From: Lentisphaera araneosa HTCC2155
GTDB taxonomy: Bacteria; Verrucomicrobiota; Lentisphaeria; Lentisphaerales; Lentisphaeraceae
Length of the DNA stretch: 64,000 nt
NCBI RefSeq assembly: GCF_000170755.1
Contig: NZ_ABCK01000005.1
Span: 186,001-250,000 of the forward strand
Direction of reading: 5' to 3'
A program made the position numbers and the translations under genes. Positions 35,489 to 44,957 of this stretch are shown here, piece after piece. The notes under the pieces are model-generated. The model saw only the letters and a list, made by a program, of their open reading frames with translations, had not been told where the DNA came from and did not search any database. How positions within the stretch are numbered: the stretch's first letter is position 1; each line of letters begins with the position of its first letter.

Positions 35489-36847
35489 TTACTTCTTTGA
35501 CTTCTTGTCTTTTTTCTTAACTTTAGCAGCTTTGGGCGGGCTGCCCTCAGGCCTTTTGTAAATCATTTGACCCTCAGTTGGGTACTGGTCTAGAACTTCC
35601 TGAAGCTTGTGGCGCATGGTGCTTGCCAGTTCAGTTTCCTGACCTTTCTTAAAGGGCGATTTTTCATACACATCTTCAGCGTAATGAAACAAATCACCCG
35701 TTGAATAAAGCTTCCATTCTTTTGACTGAACAAAAACTTTTGGGCTCTTTTTAGCCTCTGTAGGACGGGAATTATAATACATATACATGAACTCCCTAGG
35801 TTCATATGAATCGCCCGTCAAAAGTGGTGCAAAAGATTTCCCAGTCACATCTGAAGGAACCTCAGCTTTCCCTAAAGACGCGATAGTTGGCAGAATGTCA
35901 CCAACGTGAACCAAGTCATCATTTTGCTGTGTCTTTGTTTTTCCTTTCCAATTGGCTATAAAAGGAACGTGAATACCATAATCAATTGTATTTCCTTTTG
36001 AGCCTTTAATTTCACTCCCGTTGAGTTTTGATTTAAGTGAACCATGGGTCCCATTGTCACCTAAAAAAATGATTAAAGTATTGTCGCGAATACCTAGATC
36101 TTCCAGTTTTGTCACCATCTTGCCAATTAAATGATCCATGTAAAAAACCATATCTTCAAAATTCTTCTGATGATCTTCACTATTTCTATCTTCACTTAAA
36201 GGTGTAGTTGGAAAAGGACTATGAACTAAAATCATCGGGTAATAAACAAAAAAGGGCTGATCTTTTTTGCGTTCCATGAAATCAATGATTTTATCCGTAA
36301 CGAGCTTAGGACCGTAATCATCTCCACCAAAAGTTTTTGTCTCGCCATTGAACACAAGAGTTGGCTTCCAATAGCGGCTACCACGATCTTTCACCTGCCA
36401 CATATAATGCTCATCAAAACCTGCATCGGCCGGCATAGTTCCCGGATCCATGCCCGGCTCCTGATCTTTTTCACGTAAAACGAGCTGCCATTTGCCACCT
36501 ACGCAAGTTGCGTAACCCGCATCTTTGAGAATATGACCAAAAGTTTTTTGAGTGGACGCAAGACAGCCAAAATTGACATAATTGTGAACATTAGATTTCC
36601 CCGTCATAATCTTCACGCGACTAGGTGTGCAAATGGGCTGAGAATAACCTTTATTAAACTGAATACCCTCTTTTGCCAGAGCATCAATATTGGGGGTCTT
36701 GTATTGGGTACTGCCATAAGCACCAAAACATTCATGGCCGATATCGTCGGCCATGATAACAATTATATTTGGTTTCTCTGAATTCCCGAAAGAATTCAAA
36801 CAAAAAAGAGCCACAGCAAAGCAAGCCAATTTATTTAGTAAGTTCAT
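35489..36847 (-). CDS. Secreted sulfatase, CTPSR motif
   Basis: This is a 452-residue sulfatase with a signal peptide ending near residue 22. It has the MADDIGHECFGAYG segment, C73-T-P-S-R in PICTPSRVKIMTGKSN, VGGKWQLV, and a FLGDNGTHGSLKSKLNGSEIKGSKGNTIDYGIHVPF region with the late metal Asp-Asn. ATG 36847 is chosen over an in-frame TTG 12 bases upstream because GGAAAG precedes it at good spacing. The last 25 residues are Lys-rich (KAAKVKKKDKKSKK). It is a close paralogue of the sulfatase at 61522-62988. A TTGGCC-N16-TATAAG sigma-70-like promoter lies at about 36880-36905. Confidence 0.92.
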   Translation of the reverse strand: MNLLNKLACFAVALFCLNSFGNSEKPNIIVIMADDIGHECFGAYGSTQYKTPNIDALAKEGIQFNKGYSQPICTPSRVKIMTGKSNVHNYVNFGCLASTQKTFGHILKDAGYATCVGGKWQLVLREKDQEPGMDPGTMPADAGFDEHYMWQVKDRGSRYWKPTLVFNGETKTFGGDDYGPKLVTDKIIDFMERKKDQPFFVYYPMILVHSPFPTTPLSEDRNSEDHQKNFEDMVFYMDHLIGKMVTKLEDLGIRDNTLIIFLGDNGTHGSLKSKLNGSEIKGSKGNTIDYGIHVPFIANWKGKTKTQQNDDLVHVGDILPTIASLGKAEVPSDVTGKSFAPLLTGDSYEPREFMYMYYNSRPTEAKKSPKVFVQSKEWKLYSTGDLFHYAEDVYEKSPFKKGQETELASTMRHKLQEVLDQYPTEGQMIYKRPEGSPPKAAKVKKKDKKSKK

Positions 36848-36935
36848 AAATCTTTCCAATTTAGTTAAATCAATCTCTTATAATTCTACACCAATCATGG
36901 CCAAGTTTGGGACACTAATTAACACTTTATAATGA

Positions 36936-37715
36936 TTATTTTGTAGATTTTTTCTGCGCAAAGAGCCACTTCATAAAAACGGGCTCCGAGTCACAGCGAT
37001 CACTACTCATCTGAGTTGATCCGTTATCACCCCCAGCAACTGTTTTTAATCCCGTTTTACCGCTGTGCTTGTCACCTGCCCAAATAGTAAATTTCATATT
37101 TCCTCCGACAGCTTTCATTTCCTTAAAAACTTTGTGCTGCTTGTCTATTGGACACACCGGGTCCTGATCTCCGTGAAAAGCCCAAAAAGGAATATCTTTA
37201 ATTTTGTTTACATCAATAAAATCCTCAGTTTTTTTCAAGCCTGTCCCAGCGGCAGGTGCGGCCGCCGCAAAATATTCCGGATCCAATTGTGTCAGAATAT
37301 AAGTTCCGTGACCACCCATGGAAAACCCGGTGATATAAATGCGATCCATATCCACAGATTGTAAATTCTTGATGATTTCTTTAATCGTATTGAGACTGGA
37401 TTGACCCCAGTGCTTCGATGTTTGTGGTACGACTACATAGCAAGGATAATCTTTGCGCACCTGTTCCTCTGCAAGGTACTGATTCCATCTACGCAACTGT
37501 TTAATATTATCATTCCCTCTACCGCCGGCACCGTGTAAAGAAACGATGACTGGATACTTTTTACTACCGTCAAATTCAATAGGCTTTAACAGGCGATACT
37601 GCTCATTACCAATTTTATGAGCTTCGTGAGCCTGAATCACCCAGTCTTCTACTTTAGTTTTTGAGTAGGCATTTACTGATGCCAAAGCCAACAAGACATA
37701 TAAAATATTTTTCAT
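36936..37715 (-). CDS. Secreted alpha/beta-hydrolase (esterase/depolymerase-like)
   Basis: This 259-residue exported hydrolase has a signal peptide (ALASVNAYS cleavage near 18), the oxyanion segment SLHGAGGRGNDN, nucleophile motif GFSMGGHG (Ser), acid AFHGDQDPVCP and the catalytic His in AGDKHSG. The order matches PHB-depolymerase-like and feruloyl/acetyl-esterase-like families. It may remove ester groups from glycans alongside the sulfatases (inference). It is transcribed alone, 77 bases downstream of no other gene on its strand. Its 5' end and leader were copied to 50237-50390. Confidence 0.88.
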   Translation of the reverse strand: MKNILYVLLALASVNAYSKTKVEDWVIQAHEAHKIGNEQYRLLKPIEFDGSKKYPVIVSLHGAGGRGNDNIKQLRRWNQYLAEEQVRKDYPCYVVVPQTSKHWGQSSLNTIKEIIKNLQSVDMDRIYITGFSMGGHGTYILTQLDPEYFAAAAPAAGTGLKKTEDFIDVNKIKDIPFWAFHGDQDPVCPIDKQHKVFKEMKAVGGNMKFTIWAGDKHSGKTGLKTVAGGDNGSTQMSSDRCDSEPVFMKWLFAQKKSTK

Positions 37716-37838
37716 TTCACTTCCTAAATCAATATTAATTTTGAACTCTTACACAGAAGTTTTTCTTCAATAGGACAATTAACACTTCGAAAAAACTTAG
37801 GCTTTACTTTCAAATATCCCAATAAAATACCTAAAAAC

Positions 37839-37866
37839 TGTATAGGCTTGTTTTTGACTATCGTTT
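37839..37866 (+). promoter_or_regulatory. ECF-type promoter motif upstream of pseudopilin 3
   Basis: TGTATAG (37839-37845), 16 bases, CGTTT (37862-37866). The start codon at 37910 lies 43 bases further on. Confidence 0.65.
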
Positions 37867-37909
37867 GATTTAATATTTCTAAATTAAAATAGCGAGGCCA
37901 GGATCCGGT

Positions 37910-38722
37910 ATGAAAAAATTTACACTGATAGAATTACTTGTCGTCATTGCCATTATTGGTATTTTGGCCTCCTTACTATTGCCTGTACTTGGAAAAGCGC
38001 GCAAAAAATCAAAAGTAGTGGTTTGCCTCAATAATATGAAGTCCTTGAATACCGCAATCTTCCTCTACACAGATGATAACGATGGCTATGTGCCCGCTGC
38101 CCCAAATACTTCAACTAGCTGGGATGACCTTCTTATTGGCTATGATGGGCAAAATCGTGAAATAACGAATGAATACAGTTTCGATGTTGATGATTACGGC
38201 AATTCACTTAAGCTCTATCATTGTCCAGAAAACAAATACGCGAATAGTGCTAACGCTGCGGGAAGAGAACTAATCAAACGTTCCTACGGATTAACTTCTG
38301 GAATTGATAAGTCTCAACTTCCTGGTGGAGGAGGAAGAAATAATCTTGGTTTAAGCAGGGGTGGTTGGTGGACCGAAAATGCTTTTGGTAATTCTGAAGC
38401 GGCACAATGGTCAATGAGCTTGTCAGCCATAAACGATTCGGCTACTTCCATCATGATGACTGAAGTCAATACAGATAGACAAGACGAAGAAGGTTTATTG
38501 GCTCCTTTAGGCTCACATCCCGATGCTGTATTAAGTTCCACACAGGTTGCTGAGGATGTTACATATAACCCGACTAAACACGTAAAACCGTTTTCACAAA
38601 ACTACCTCTTTGTTGATGGTCATGTCTCATTAATGTACCTACAAAGCCTCGCAGGTGGTATTGCGGTCGATATGTTCGAAACTTCAGACGCCAGCGGCAC
38701 CTACTTCGACTGCCAGGATTAA
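37910..38722 (+). CDS. Pseudopilin with N-methylation signal and H-x-DG domain
   Basis: This 270-residue member of the same group as 21933 and 22795 has [87 protein letters not shown] and a final YFDCQD. The His-x11-Asp-Gly spacing is kept (KHVKPFSQNYLFVDG). It has a few extra residues in the middle. An ECF-type promoter precedes it and another lies just after it, in front of a decayed copy. Membrane-inserted and probably processed by prepilin peptidase; function unknown. Confidence 0.9.
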   Translation: MKKFTLIELLVVIAIIGILASLLLPVLGKARKKSKVVVCLNNMKSLNTAIFLYTDDNDGYVPAAPNTSTSWDDLLIGYDGQNREITNEYSFDVDDYGNSLKLYHCPENKYANSANAAGRELIKRSYGLTSGIDKSQLPGGGGRNNLGLSRGGWWTENAFGNSEAAQWSMSLSAINDSATSIMMTEVNTDRQDEEGLLAPLGSHPDAVLSSTQVAEDVTYNPTKHVKPFSQNYLFVDGHVSLMYLQSLAGGIAVDMFETSDASGTYFDCQD

Positions 38723-38744
38723 ATTGTAAAATATATATTTCACC

Positions 38745-38772
38745 TGTATAGACTTGCTTTTGTATTGCGTTT
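38745..38772 (+). promoter_or_regulatory. ECF-type promoter motif upstream of a pseudopilin relic
   Basis: TGTATAG (38745-38751), 16 bases, CGTTT (38768-38772), 32 bases before the relic's ATG. It could still drive the downstream lipoprotein gene. Confidence 0.6.
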
Positions 38773-38804
38773 CATTTATCAAGATGAATAAATGAGAAGC
38801 TATT

Positions 38805-38966
38805 ATGAACACAATTACACTTATAGAATTACCCGTGGTAGTTGCCATTATTGGCATCTACGCTTCCTTAGTTCTACCTTCCCTTGGTAAGGCCCGATCA
38901 AAAGCACTTGTTTGCCTAAATAATATGAGGTCCTTGAATACTGCAGGGAAAATGCACCTTGCTTAA
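38805..38966 (+). pseudogene. Truncated pseudopilin relic, 53 codons
   Basis: It reads MNTITLIELPVVVAIIGIY, then LPSLGKARSKALVCLNNMRSLNTA, clearly homologous to the first 50 residues of the neighbouring pseudopilins. It then meets a stop. The signal has a Pro in place of Leu next to the +5 Glu. The remaining 200 residues are absent. The promoter in front is intact. It is a decayed duplicate; a functional micro-pilin cannot be excluded. Confidence 0.7.
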
Positions 38967-39063
38967 AGTATGAATGCTTGGTGAGATCAAAATAATTCAG
39001 TAAAAATTTAGAACAGATTGTATAAAGATAGTTTTTTTAATAAAAATGAACACAGAAATAATT

Positions 39064-41607
39064 ATGAAATCAATATTTTATTTGGCAGTATTTACGACGA
39101 GATTGGCTGTAGTATTCTTAATTGTAGCTTGCTTAGAAAAGAACGACAACACTTCAGAAAACCCTATAAAAACAGAGCTTAAGAAACCAACAGAACACAG
39201 CACAGTTGTTAACTGTATAAAATCAACACCTTCGGACGAGGAGTTTGAAGTTGATTTCAGAAAAACAGAAGTACTTCCTGCGACTTTAAAGCCTCTAGGA
39301 AAGTCATCGCTAAACTTGGTTCAAACACAACAGGAACAAGCCTTACTCTATAAGTCCATTGATCAGAATACATGGAATTCGGGCATCAATATAGAAACAT
39401 CACAAAATGTAAAGAATTCACGCTATCTGATGTTTCACTACAAGCTTGCGACTCCTAAACAATTAGGGGATAAAATAACTTTCAATATCAGTCTCAAGAT
39501 CAATGGGATTCAATCTAATTGGAACAAGAAAACGAGAACCGGAGTCATCCATAAATATTTAGCGGCTGATAGTGAAGGCTGGATAATCGCACAGATTGAT
39601 CTGAATGAAATATATCAGCACTGGAAAAAGCAGACCGGTCACAATGGAAAAATGGAGTTGACGTCGCTTCTTCTGAAACCCGGTGTAGGAGCAAAGAATA
39701 GAGGGTTCTATAGAGGAGGCACCTATTTCAGAGATATAAAAATAGGCAACAGACCTCAAGCTGTAACCATCGAGACAGAGCAAAATCGCATAGTCAGAGG
39801 GGATAAGATACTTGTAAGCCCGCAAATATCTGGCGAACTATTTTTCACCGGATGGTCAGCTCCGACTCTGCATCTCAAGGATACTCAGCGACTTGCTCGT
39901 ACGAAACACGGAAAAAAACTTACTCTTAAAGCCGGTGAACAAACCGTAGTTGATACTTCCAGTTTTCATCCGGGAGTCTATAACCTTTCGATTGTTCAGA
40001 ATGGTGTCATTGAAGCCTCACATGAATTTGTGGTCGCCTACCCAGAGGATCACGTTTTTGATTTGAAAAACCAGGATCTGATAGGAGCTGTAAACATCTG
40101 GAACGACATTGACATGTCCCGCGAATACAACAAACACTACTCGGTTGTCGCGGCATGCGGTATGGGTAGCTGGGCAGAACTTCAACCTGAAGAAAACCGT
40201 TATGACTTTGAGTCTTTGGAGCGTCTGCTGGAGTTCGCGGCATACACCCAGAAACCAATTATGTACAAATTTAACGCTCCTGCTCCGGACTGGATTTTCA
40301 ACTACGTAGCCCATGTGGGAGGTAAAACGCCTGTCGATAAAAACGGATACGGAGGTGGCGTCAGTCGTAGAGAACGTGCTAAAGCCCCGCAGTTCTGGTC
40401 GCCTGCCTATAAAAAGTACTATAAACAATTTATTTTTGCTCTGGCTGATTATGTTTCCAAGTCTCCGAATGGCAAATGGTTTCTCGGCCTACGCGTACAA
40501 CCAAATGCTTTTAACGAGGAAGCATGGCACTACAAATTTAATGGCAAAGAGATGCCTTTGGCCGGCATCACTCCGGATCGTTCAACCTGGATTGCACCTA
40601 AATATGGAAAAATCTATCCAAGCTTGCTTGAGGCAAACAACATGAAAGAAGGCAAACAATACTTCAGAGACGTCATAAGCTGGTATCAAGATGCCTTTAC
40701 CCCATTGGGAAAGTACACTTTTTTACGCCCATACCTCGAAGTTGATCACAAGTTGAACCTTGATTTGTCAAAAGTCTATCAGAACAAATTTACCGTATGT
40801 ATGGGAACCGATTGCACAGGTGCAAGAAACAAATTAACATCTAAACGCGTTCCTGTTTTTAAAAAATACACATACGATATGAAAAAGCCGGCATATCACG
40901 AAGATACGTGGGGAAGTCAAGAGGCAGTAGCCTGGAACCAACGACATGGGCGAATGCCAAATTATAAGTTTGAACCACGAACCCCTGAACAGGATATCTA
41001 CTGGCGCCAGATCGTGAAACTATATGAAGGAGTAACTTTTGGAGCTTTTGGAACGGTTGAATTTCGGCAACTTCCTAACCCTGCGTATCAGGCTGCGATT
41101 GATCTCTTCTGCAAATATTCGGGAGAACATTTTGACCCCAGCCGTTCCACGGCAGCTTGGACTGTTCTGGCTGGATTCGTCGACTGGAAACTCAACATTA
41201 AACATCGTAATGTGGGGTACTATCTGACAGAAGATAACATGTCGAAAACAACTATAGCTTTTAACTGTGATGAAAATGATCATCGTGGATTTATGATGGC
41301 GGAAATAGCCAATAAAGAAACGAGCTTCTCTATTGCAGATGAGTTTCTAAAAGAACACAAAAATAAAAAAGCCAAAGTATCGATTGAATGGCTGGCCAAT
41401 CCGGGAGATAAATGGGAAGTTCTCGCCGTCAACGGCGGGAAACCGAAGAGTCTGGGTGAAATATCTGCAGGCAGCAAACGCGAATACCGTGTTGACTCTG
41501 TGGATCTATCTAAGTTGAACTTCGCTAAAGGAACTGAGGGGCACATCGTTCTGCGCAAACTGAGCGGTAAACCATTGTTTCACCTGATCGAAGTGCGCCC
41601 TCTTTAA
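39064..41607 (+). CDS. Lipoprotein with glycoside-hydrolase-like TIM barrel
   Basis: This is a lipoprotein of about 847 residues, with lipobox LIVAC near residue 24 of the ATG at 39064 (an in-frame ATG at 39046 is the alternative). A beta-rich region comes first. It is followed by a barrel-like part: WAELQPEENRYDFESLERLLEFAAY, KPIMYKFNAPAPDWIF, FWSPAYKKYYKQFIFALADYV and LGLRVQPNAFNEEAW. This is the usual pattern of clan GH-A enzymes, where the WAELQPEEGRYDF-like segment is common. The exact family is not recognised. To the eye it uses more CTG and CGC codons than its neighbours, which may indicate transfer together with the sulfatase at 41946. It faces that sulfatase tail to tail. Confidence 0.6.
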   Translation: MKSIFYLAVFTTRLAVVFLIVACLEKNDNTSENPIKTELKKPTEHSTVVNCIKSTPSDEEFEVDFRKTEVLPATLKPLGKSSLNLVQTQQEQALLYKSIDQNTWNSGINIETSQNVKNSRYLMFHYKLATPKQLGDKITFNISLKINGIQSNWNKKTRTGVIHKYLAADSEGWIIAQIDLNEIYQHWKKQTGHNGKMELTSLLLKPGVGAKNRGFYRGGTYFRDIKIGNRPQAVTIETEQNRIVRGDKILVSPQISGELFFTGWSAPTLHLKDTQRLARTKHGKKLTLKAGEQTVVDTSSFHPGVYNLSIVQNGVIEASHEFVVAYPEDHVFDLKNQDLIGAVNIWNDIDMSREYNKHYSVVAACGMGSWAELQPEENRYDFESLERLLEFAAYTQKPIMYKFNAPAPDWIFNYVAHVGGKTPVDKNGYGGGVSRRERAKAPQFWSPAYKKYYKQFIFALADYVSKSPNGKWFLGLRVQPNAFNEEAWHYKFNGKEMPLAGITPDRSTWIAPKYGKIYPSLLEANNMKEGKQYFRDVISWYQDAFTPLGKYTFLRPYLEVDHKLNLDLSKVYQNKFTVCMGTDCTGARNKLTSKRVPVFKKYTYDMKKPAYHEDTWGSQEAVAWNQRHGRMPNYKFEPRTPEQDIYWRQIVKLYEGVTFGAFGTVEFRQLPNPAYQAAIDLFCKYSGEHFDPSRSTAAWTVLAGFVDWKLNIKHRNVGYYLTEDNMSKTTIAFNCDENDHRGFMMAEIANKETSFSIADEFLKEHKNKKAKVSIEWLANPGDKWEVLAVNGGKPKSLGEISAGSKREYRVDSVDLSKLNFAKGTEGHIVLRKLSGKPLFHLIEVRPL

Positions 41608-41945
41608 GTTTTTTAACCACGGATCTCACGGATCAAACATATCTTTTATAAAAAAATCCTATGATATTCATGAGCCCCGGTGAGTGCTTTAATTTCAAAA
41701 ATTACTACCACCAGCGATACACATCTTAGATTTGAAAGCACTATGTAAGGCACAAGTTTTAATGATTTTCATAATTACCCATAAAACGGGGCAAAGCCCC
41801 CTAGTTGCCTGGTCAAGGAAAGGCATTTCCTTGCAAGGGAGCTCGAGGGTACAGCGTCCCACTCGTATGCGTAGCATCATGCCCTTTGGTAATCGTAATG
41901 ATTTTTATAATAACTTTTCTGTGCCTTTCGTGCTTGGATTTTAAA
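41608..41945. other. Intergenic region between convergent genes
   Basis: It begins with the CCACGGATCTCACGGAT type of repeat frequent in PVC genomes. Two hairpins follow: GGGGC-AAA-GCCCC at about 41789-41801 and AAGGAAA-GGCA-TTTCCTT at about 41816-41833. They may act as bidirectional terminators although U-runs are poor. No gene was seen. Confidence 0.45.
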
Positions 41946-43355
41946 TTATTTTTTCTGTTTTGGCTCCAGCCATTTGTGATAGGCGTGTTCATGCGCGCGA
42001 ACTGGATCGTAGTTAGGGTTCGGTGTCGGCATCTGTGCGTCCAGTGACCTACGCCAAGCTGTAAGCGCACTGAGTAGTTCGCTAGCTTTTTCCGATTCGC
42101 TATAGAGCAAGTTGACGGTTTCACCAATATCGTCTTTAAGGTTAAACAATTCGATTCGACCGTCTTCAAAGTGTTCGATCAATTTATAGTCGCCTTTGCG
42201 AATTGCTCCAGCCGGAGATCGGGTCCACATTGATGTGGGAAAGTGCCAATATAAGGTGTCACGTTCCAACAACTCTGTTTCACCCCTAAGCACCGGGACC
42301 AGACTCAAGCCATCTGTGACTTGCTCTTGAGGAATAGTTCCACCACATACGTCTACAAATGTTGAGAACAGATCAAAGCTGTTGAGCATCTGTTCACTAC
42401 TTGTTCCCGGCTTCACTTTCCCCGGCCACTTGACGATAAACGGAACGCGGATTCCGCCTTCATACAAACTCCCCTTCTGCCAACGCAGTGGAGCCATAGT
42501 TGTTGCCAGAGCTTCAGGCTGTTTAAGGTACATATCTTTAATCATGCCACCGTTGTCGGAATAGAAAACGACCATGGTATTATCTTCAAGCTTAAGTGCC
42601 TTAAGCTCATCGAGTAGCATACCCAGCGATTCATCTGCCATCTCAACCAGAGCCGCATAGTTTGGATGTACATCAGTTATGCCTGTCTTGCGAAGCTTCT
42701 TACGGTATTTATTGATAAGATCATCCCGGGCAATGAGTGGAGCGTGTGCTGCGTGATGGCTAACGCATAAGAAGAAGGGATTATCCTTATTTTTACGTAA
42801 AAACTCGATCGAATTAGCCGTTATTTCACCCACCTTGTGCTCATCATTTTCATAGGCATATTTTTTCAGCACCGGATCATGAATCTTCTTATCAATCTTA
42901 CAAAATCCATGAGCCTGCGGAGTACGCCCCGCGTGCCACTTTCCAATAAGTCCACAGGTATAGCCCTCTTTGTTCAGAATATCAGCGTAGGTCTGGATAT
43001 TCTCATCTATTTCAAGCTTTCTGAGAGGCGATGACATTTTTGCATACGGCCGATCATTCACTCCAATAACTTCCCATACGCCATGTCTGGCTGCATTCTG
43101 ACCGGAAATCAAACTGGCACGTGTTGGCGAGCATACAGGAGATGCATAAGCCTGGGTAAACTTCATCCCCTCGGCAGCCAAAGAATCGGCTGCAGGAGTT
43201 TCAATAAACTTACCCCCATAGCAACCCAAATCCTTCCAACCCAAGTCATCGATAAAGACAAACAGTACATTGGGTTTATTGCTTTGAGCTAAAGCGATAT
43301 TAGCTAGGGATGCGATCCCCAGCCCGATAAACAGCATGGTTGTTTGTATATTCAT
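41946..43355 (-). CDS. Secreted sulfatase, CSPTR motif
   Basis: This is a 469-residue sulfatase with a signal peptide (about residues 1-23), FIDDLGWKDLGCYGGKFIETP, C-S-P-T-R in [46 protein letters not shown] and [42 protein letters not shown]. All catalytic elements are intact. The C-terminus reads PNPNYDPVRAHEHAYHKWLEPKQKK; the PNPNYDP piece is also found in the sulfatase at 28681 (INPNYDPEKA). It lies convergent to the barrel lipoprotein and could share its origin and substrate (inference). Confidence 0.93.
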   Translation of the reverse strand: MNIQTTMLFIGLGIASLANIALAQSNKPNVLFVFIDDLGWKDLGCYGGKFIETPAADSLAAEGMKFTQAYASPVCSPTRASLISGQNAARHGVWEVIGVNDRPYAKMSSPLRKLEIDENIQTYADILNKEGYTCGLIGKWHAGRTPQAHGFCKIDKKIHDPVLKKYAYENDEHKVGEITANSIEFLRKNKDNPFFLCVSHHAAHAPLIARDDLINKYRKKLRKTGITDVHPNYAALVEMADESLGMLLDELKALKLEDNTMVVFYSDNGGMIKDMYLKQPEALATTMAPLRWQKGSLYEGGIRVPFIVKWPGKVKPGTSSEQMLNSFDLFSTFVDVCGGTIPQEQVTDGLSLVPVLRGETELLERDTLYWHFPTSMWTRSPAGAIRKGDYKLIEHFEDGRIELFNLKDDIGETVNLLYSESEKASELLSALTAWRRSLDAQMPTPNPNYDPVRAHEHAYHKWLEPKQKK

Positions 43356-43463
43356 AGTCTATTCCAGATAGGGTTTGGCGCCAGCTATTTGTAGGTGCTG
43401 TTACATTCAATTTAATAGAAACCCTACCTCAAAAGAGCTAGACTTTTTGAGCAAGAAGTGATT

Positions 43464-44948
43464 TTAACTAAGTATATCTTTGATGACATGGCCATGAACT
43501 GCGGTGAGTCTCGACTCAATACCATTGTGATAATAGGAGAGCCTTTCGTGATCTAGCCCCATTAAATGTAGGATAGTGGCGTTGAAGTCGTAAATCTCTG
43601 TTGGTTTGTCGGCGCATTTAAACCCCCATTCATCACTGCTACCATACGAGTAACCTTTCTTGACACCGGCACCGGCTAGAAAACAAGTGAAAGCATCCGG
43701 GTTATGGTCACGGCCTGTCCCATTGGCTTGTAAGAATGGTGCGCGCCCAAACTCAGTGCACCAGACAACGAGAACATCGTCGAGCATGCCGCGGCGTTTC
43801 ATGTCGCGGATAAGCGTTGCTGTTGGTTGATCCATAATGTCAGCCTGCTTTTGGTGTGTTGTCTTGATATCGCTATGAGAGTCCCAGTTATTGACCCCAT
43901 TTGGAGTATTAGCGCCATTATAGAGCTCAACAACGCGAACGCCCTGTTCTAATAGACGTCTGGCCAGGATACAGTTTCTAGCATAAGCACTTTTCGTCTT
44001 ATTACTGCTATTTGCTCCATACTCTTCGATGATGTGTTTTGGTTCGCTACCTATATTTGAGACTTCAGGAATAGACATCTGCATTTTACCGGCAAGCTCA
44101 TAACTAGCAATTCTAGCAGCAAGGTCGGTATCTCCCGGGAATTTCTCAAGGTGTTTTTCATTGAGAAATTTCAGCATGTCATTAGTCATTTTTTCAGAGT
44201 TTTTACTGATAGACTTCGGTAGCTTCAAGTTGGAAGGGAGGGCATTGGCACTGAAATCAGTGCCCTGAAAAGCAGCCGGTAAAAAGCCTGAACCCCAGTT
44301 ATTTTTGCCAGAGCGAGGTCTGCCACGAGGATCATTAATAGCTACGTAAGCAGGGAGATTTTGATTCTCCGTACCAAGAGCGTAGCTAATCCAAGCACCG
44401 CGAGAGGGATAGCCCTCTAGGTTTGAACCGGTATTAAAGAAATTTTCACCCTGTGGGTGCGCACTTGTTTTAGTGGTCATGGAGTGAATAAAGCAAAAAT
44501 CGTCAGCCATTTCACCTAAATGAGGAACGAGGTCGGAAACCATTTTTCCAGATTTACCACGCGGTTTAAAGTCCCAGAAAGGTTTGGCGATATTTCCGGT
44601 TGGCCCTTCGAAAGTTACTGCCGGAATACCAGGAGGCTTTTTACCGTGAAATTTAACTAGGTCCGGTTTGTAGTCAAAGGTATCGAGATGACTAACTGCA
44701 CCTGGACAGTAAACGACAAGAACTTGCTTGGCTTTGCCTTGAAAGTGACACTTTCGTGGTGCGTAGGGTGCCTCCGGATTTATTTTTGGTCTAATCGGAG
44801 TTTTGCTTTCACCAGATGAGCCGAGTAGGTTCTGTTGACCTAGTAGGCCCATGAGCCCTAGAGAGCCAAAGACTCCGCCGGTTTGACCTAAGAATTGGCG
44901 TCGGTTTAGTAAGCTGCGGCCTTGAGTTGATATATTTCTTGGATCCAT
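43464..44948 (-). CDS. DUF1501 protein, Tat-type signal
   Basis: This is a 494-residue exported protein. It begins with an extended N-terminus and NRRQFLGQTGGVFGSLGLMGLL, a twin-arginine signal (RR near residue 16). VLVVYCPGAVSHLDTFDYKP, FDFIHSMTTKT-like FCFIHSMTTKTSAHPQG and VVWCTEFGRAPF are characteristic of DUF1501, an alkaline-phosphatase-superfamily relative. It follows the PSD1-type protein after nine bases, the usual pairing in PVC bacteria. A GAGG precedes the start. Function unknown; the genomic pairing suggests a secreted redox or polymer-processing pair. Confidence 0.9.
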   Translation of the reverse strand: MDPRNISTQGRSLLNRRQFLGQTGGVFGSLGLMGLLGQQNLLGSSGESKTPIRPKINPEAPYAPRKCHFQGKAKQVLVVYCPGAVSHLDTFDYKPDLVKFHGKKPPGIPAVTFEGPTGNIAKPFWDFKPRGKSGKMVSDLVPHLGEMADDFCFIHSMTTKTSAHPQGENFFNTGSNLEGYPSRGAWISYALGTENQNLPAYVAINDPRGRPRSGKNNWGSGFLPAAFQGTDFSANALPSNLKLPKSISKNSEKMTNDMLKFLNEKHLEKFPGDTDLAARIASYELAGKMQMSIPEVSNIGSEPKHIIEEYGANSSNKTKSAYARNCILARRLLEQGVRVVELYNGANTPNGVNNWDSHSDIKTTHQKQADIMDQPTATLIRDMKRRGMLDDVLVVWCTEFGRAPFLQANGTGRDHNPDAFTCFLAGAGVKKGYSYGSSDEWGFKCADKPTEIYDFNATILHLMGLDHERLSYYHNGIESRLTAVHGHVIKDILS

Positions 44949-44957
44949 GATTAACCT

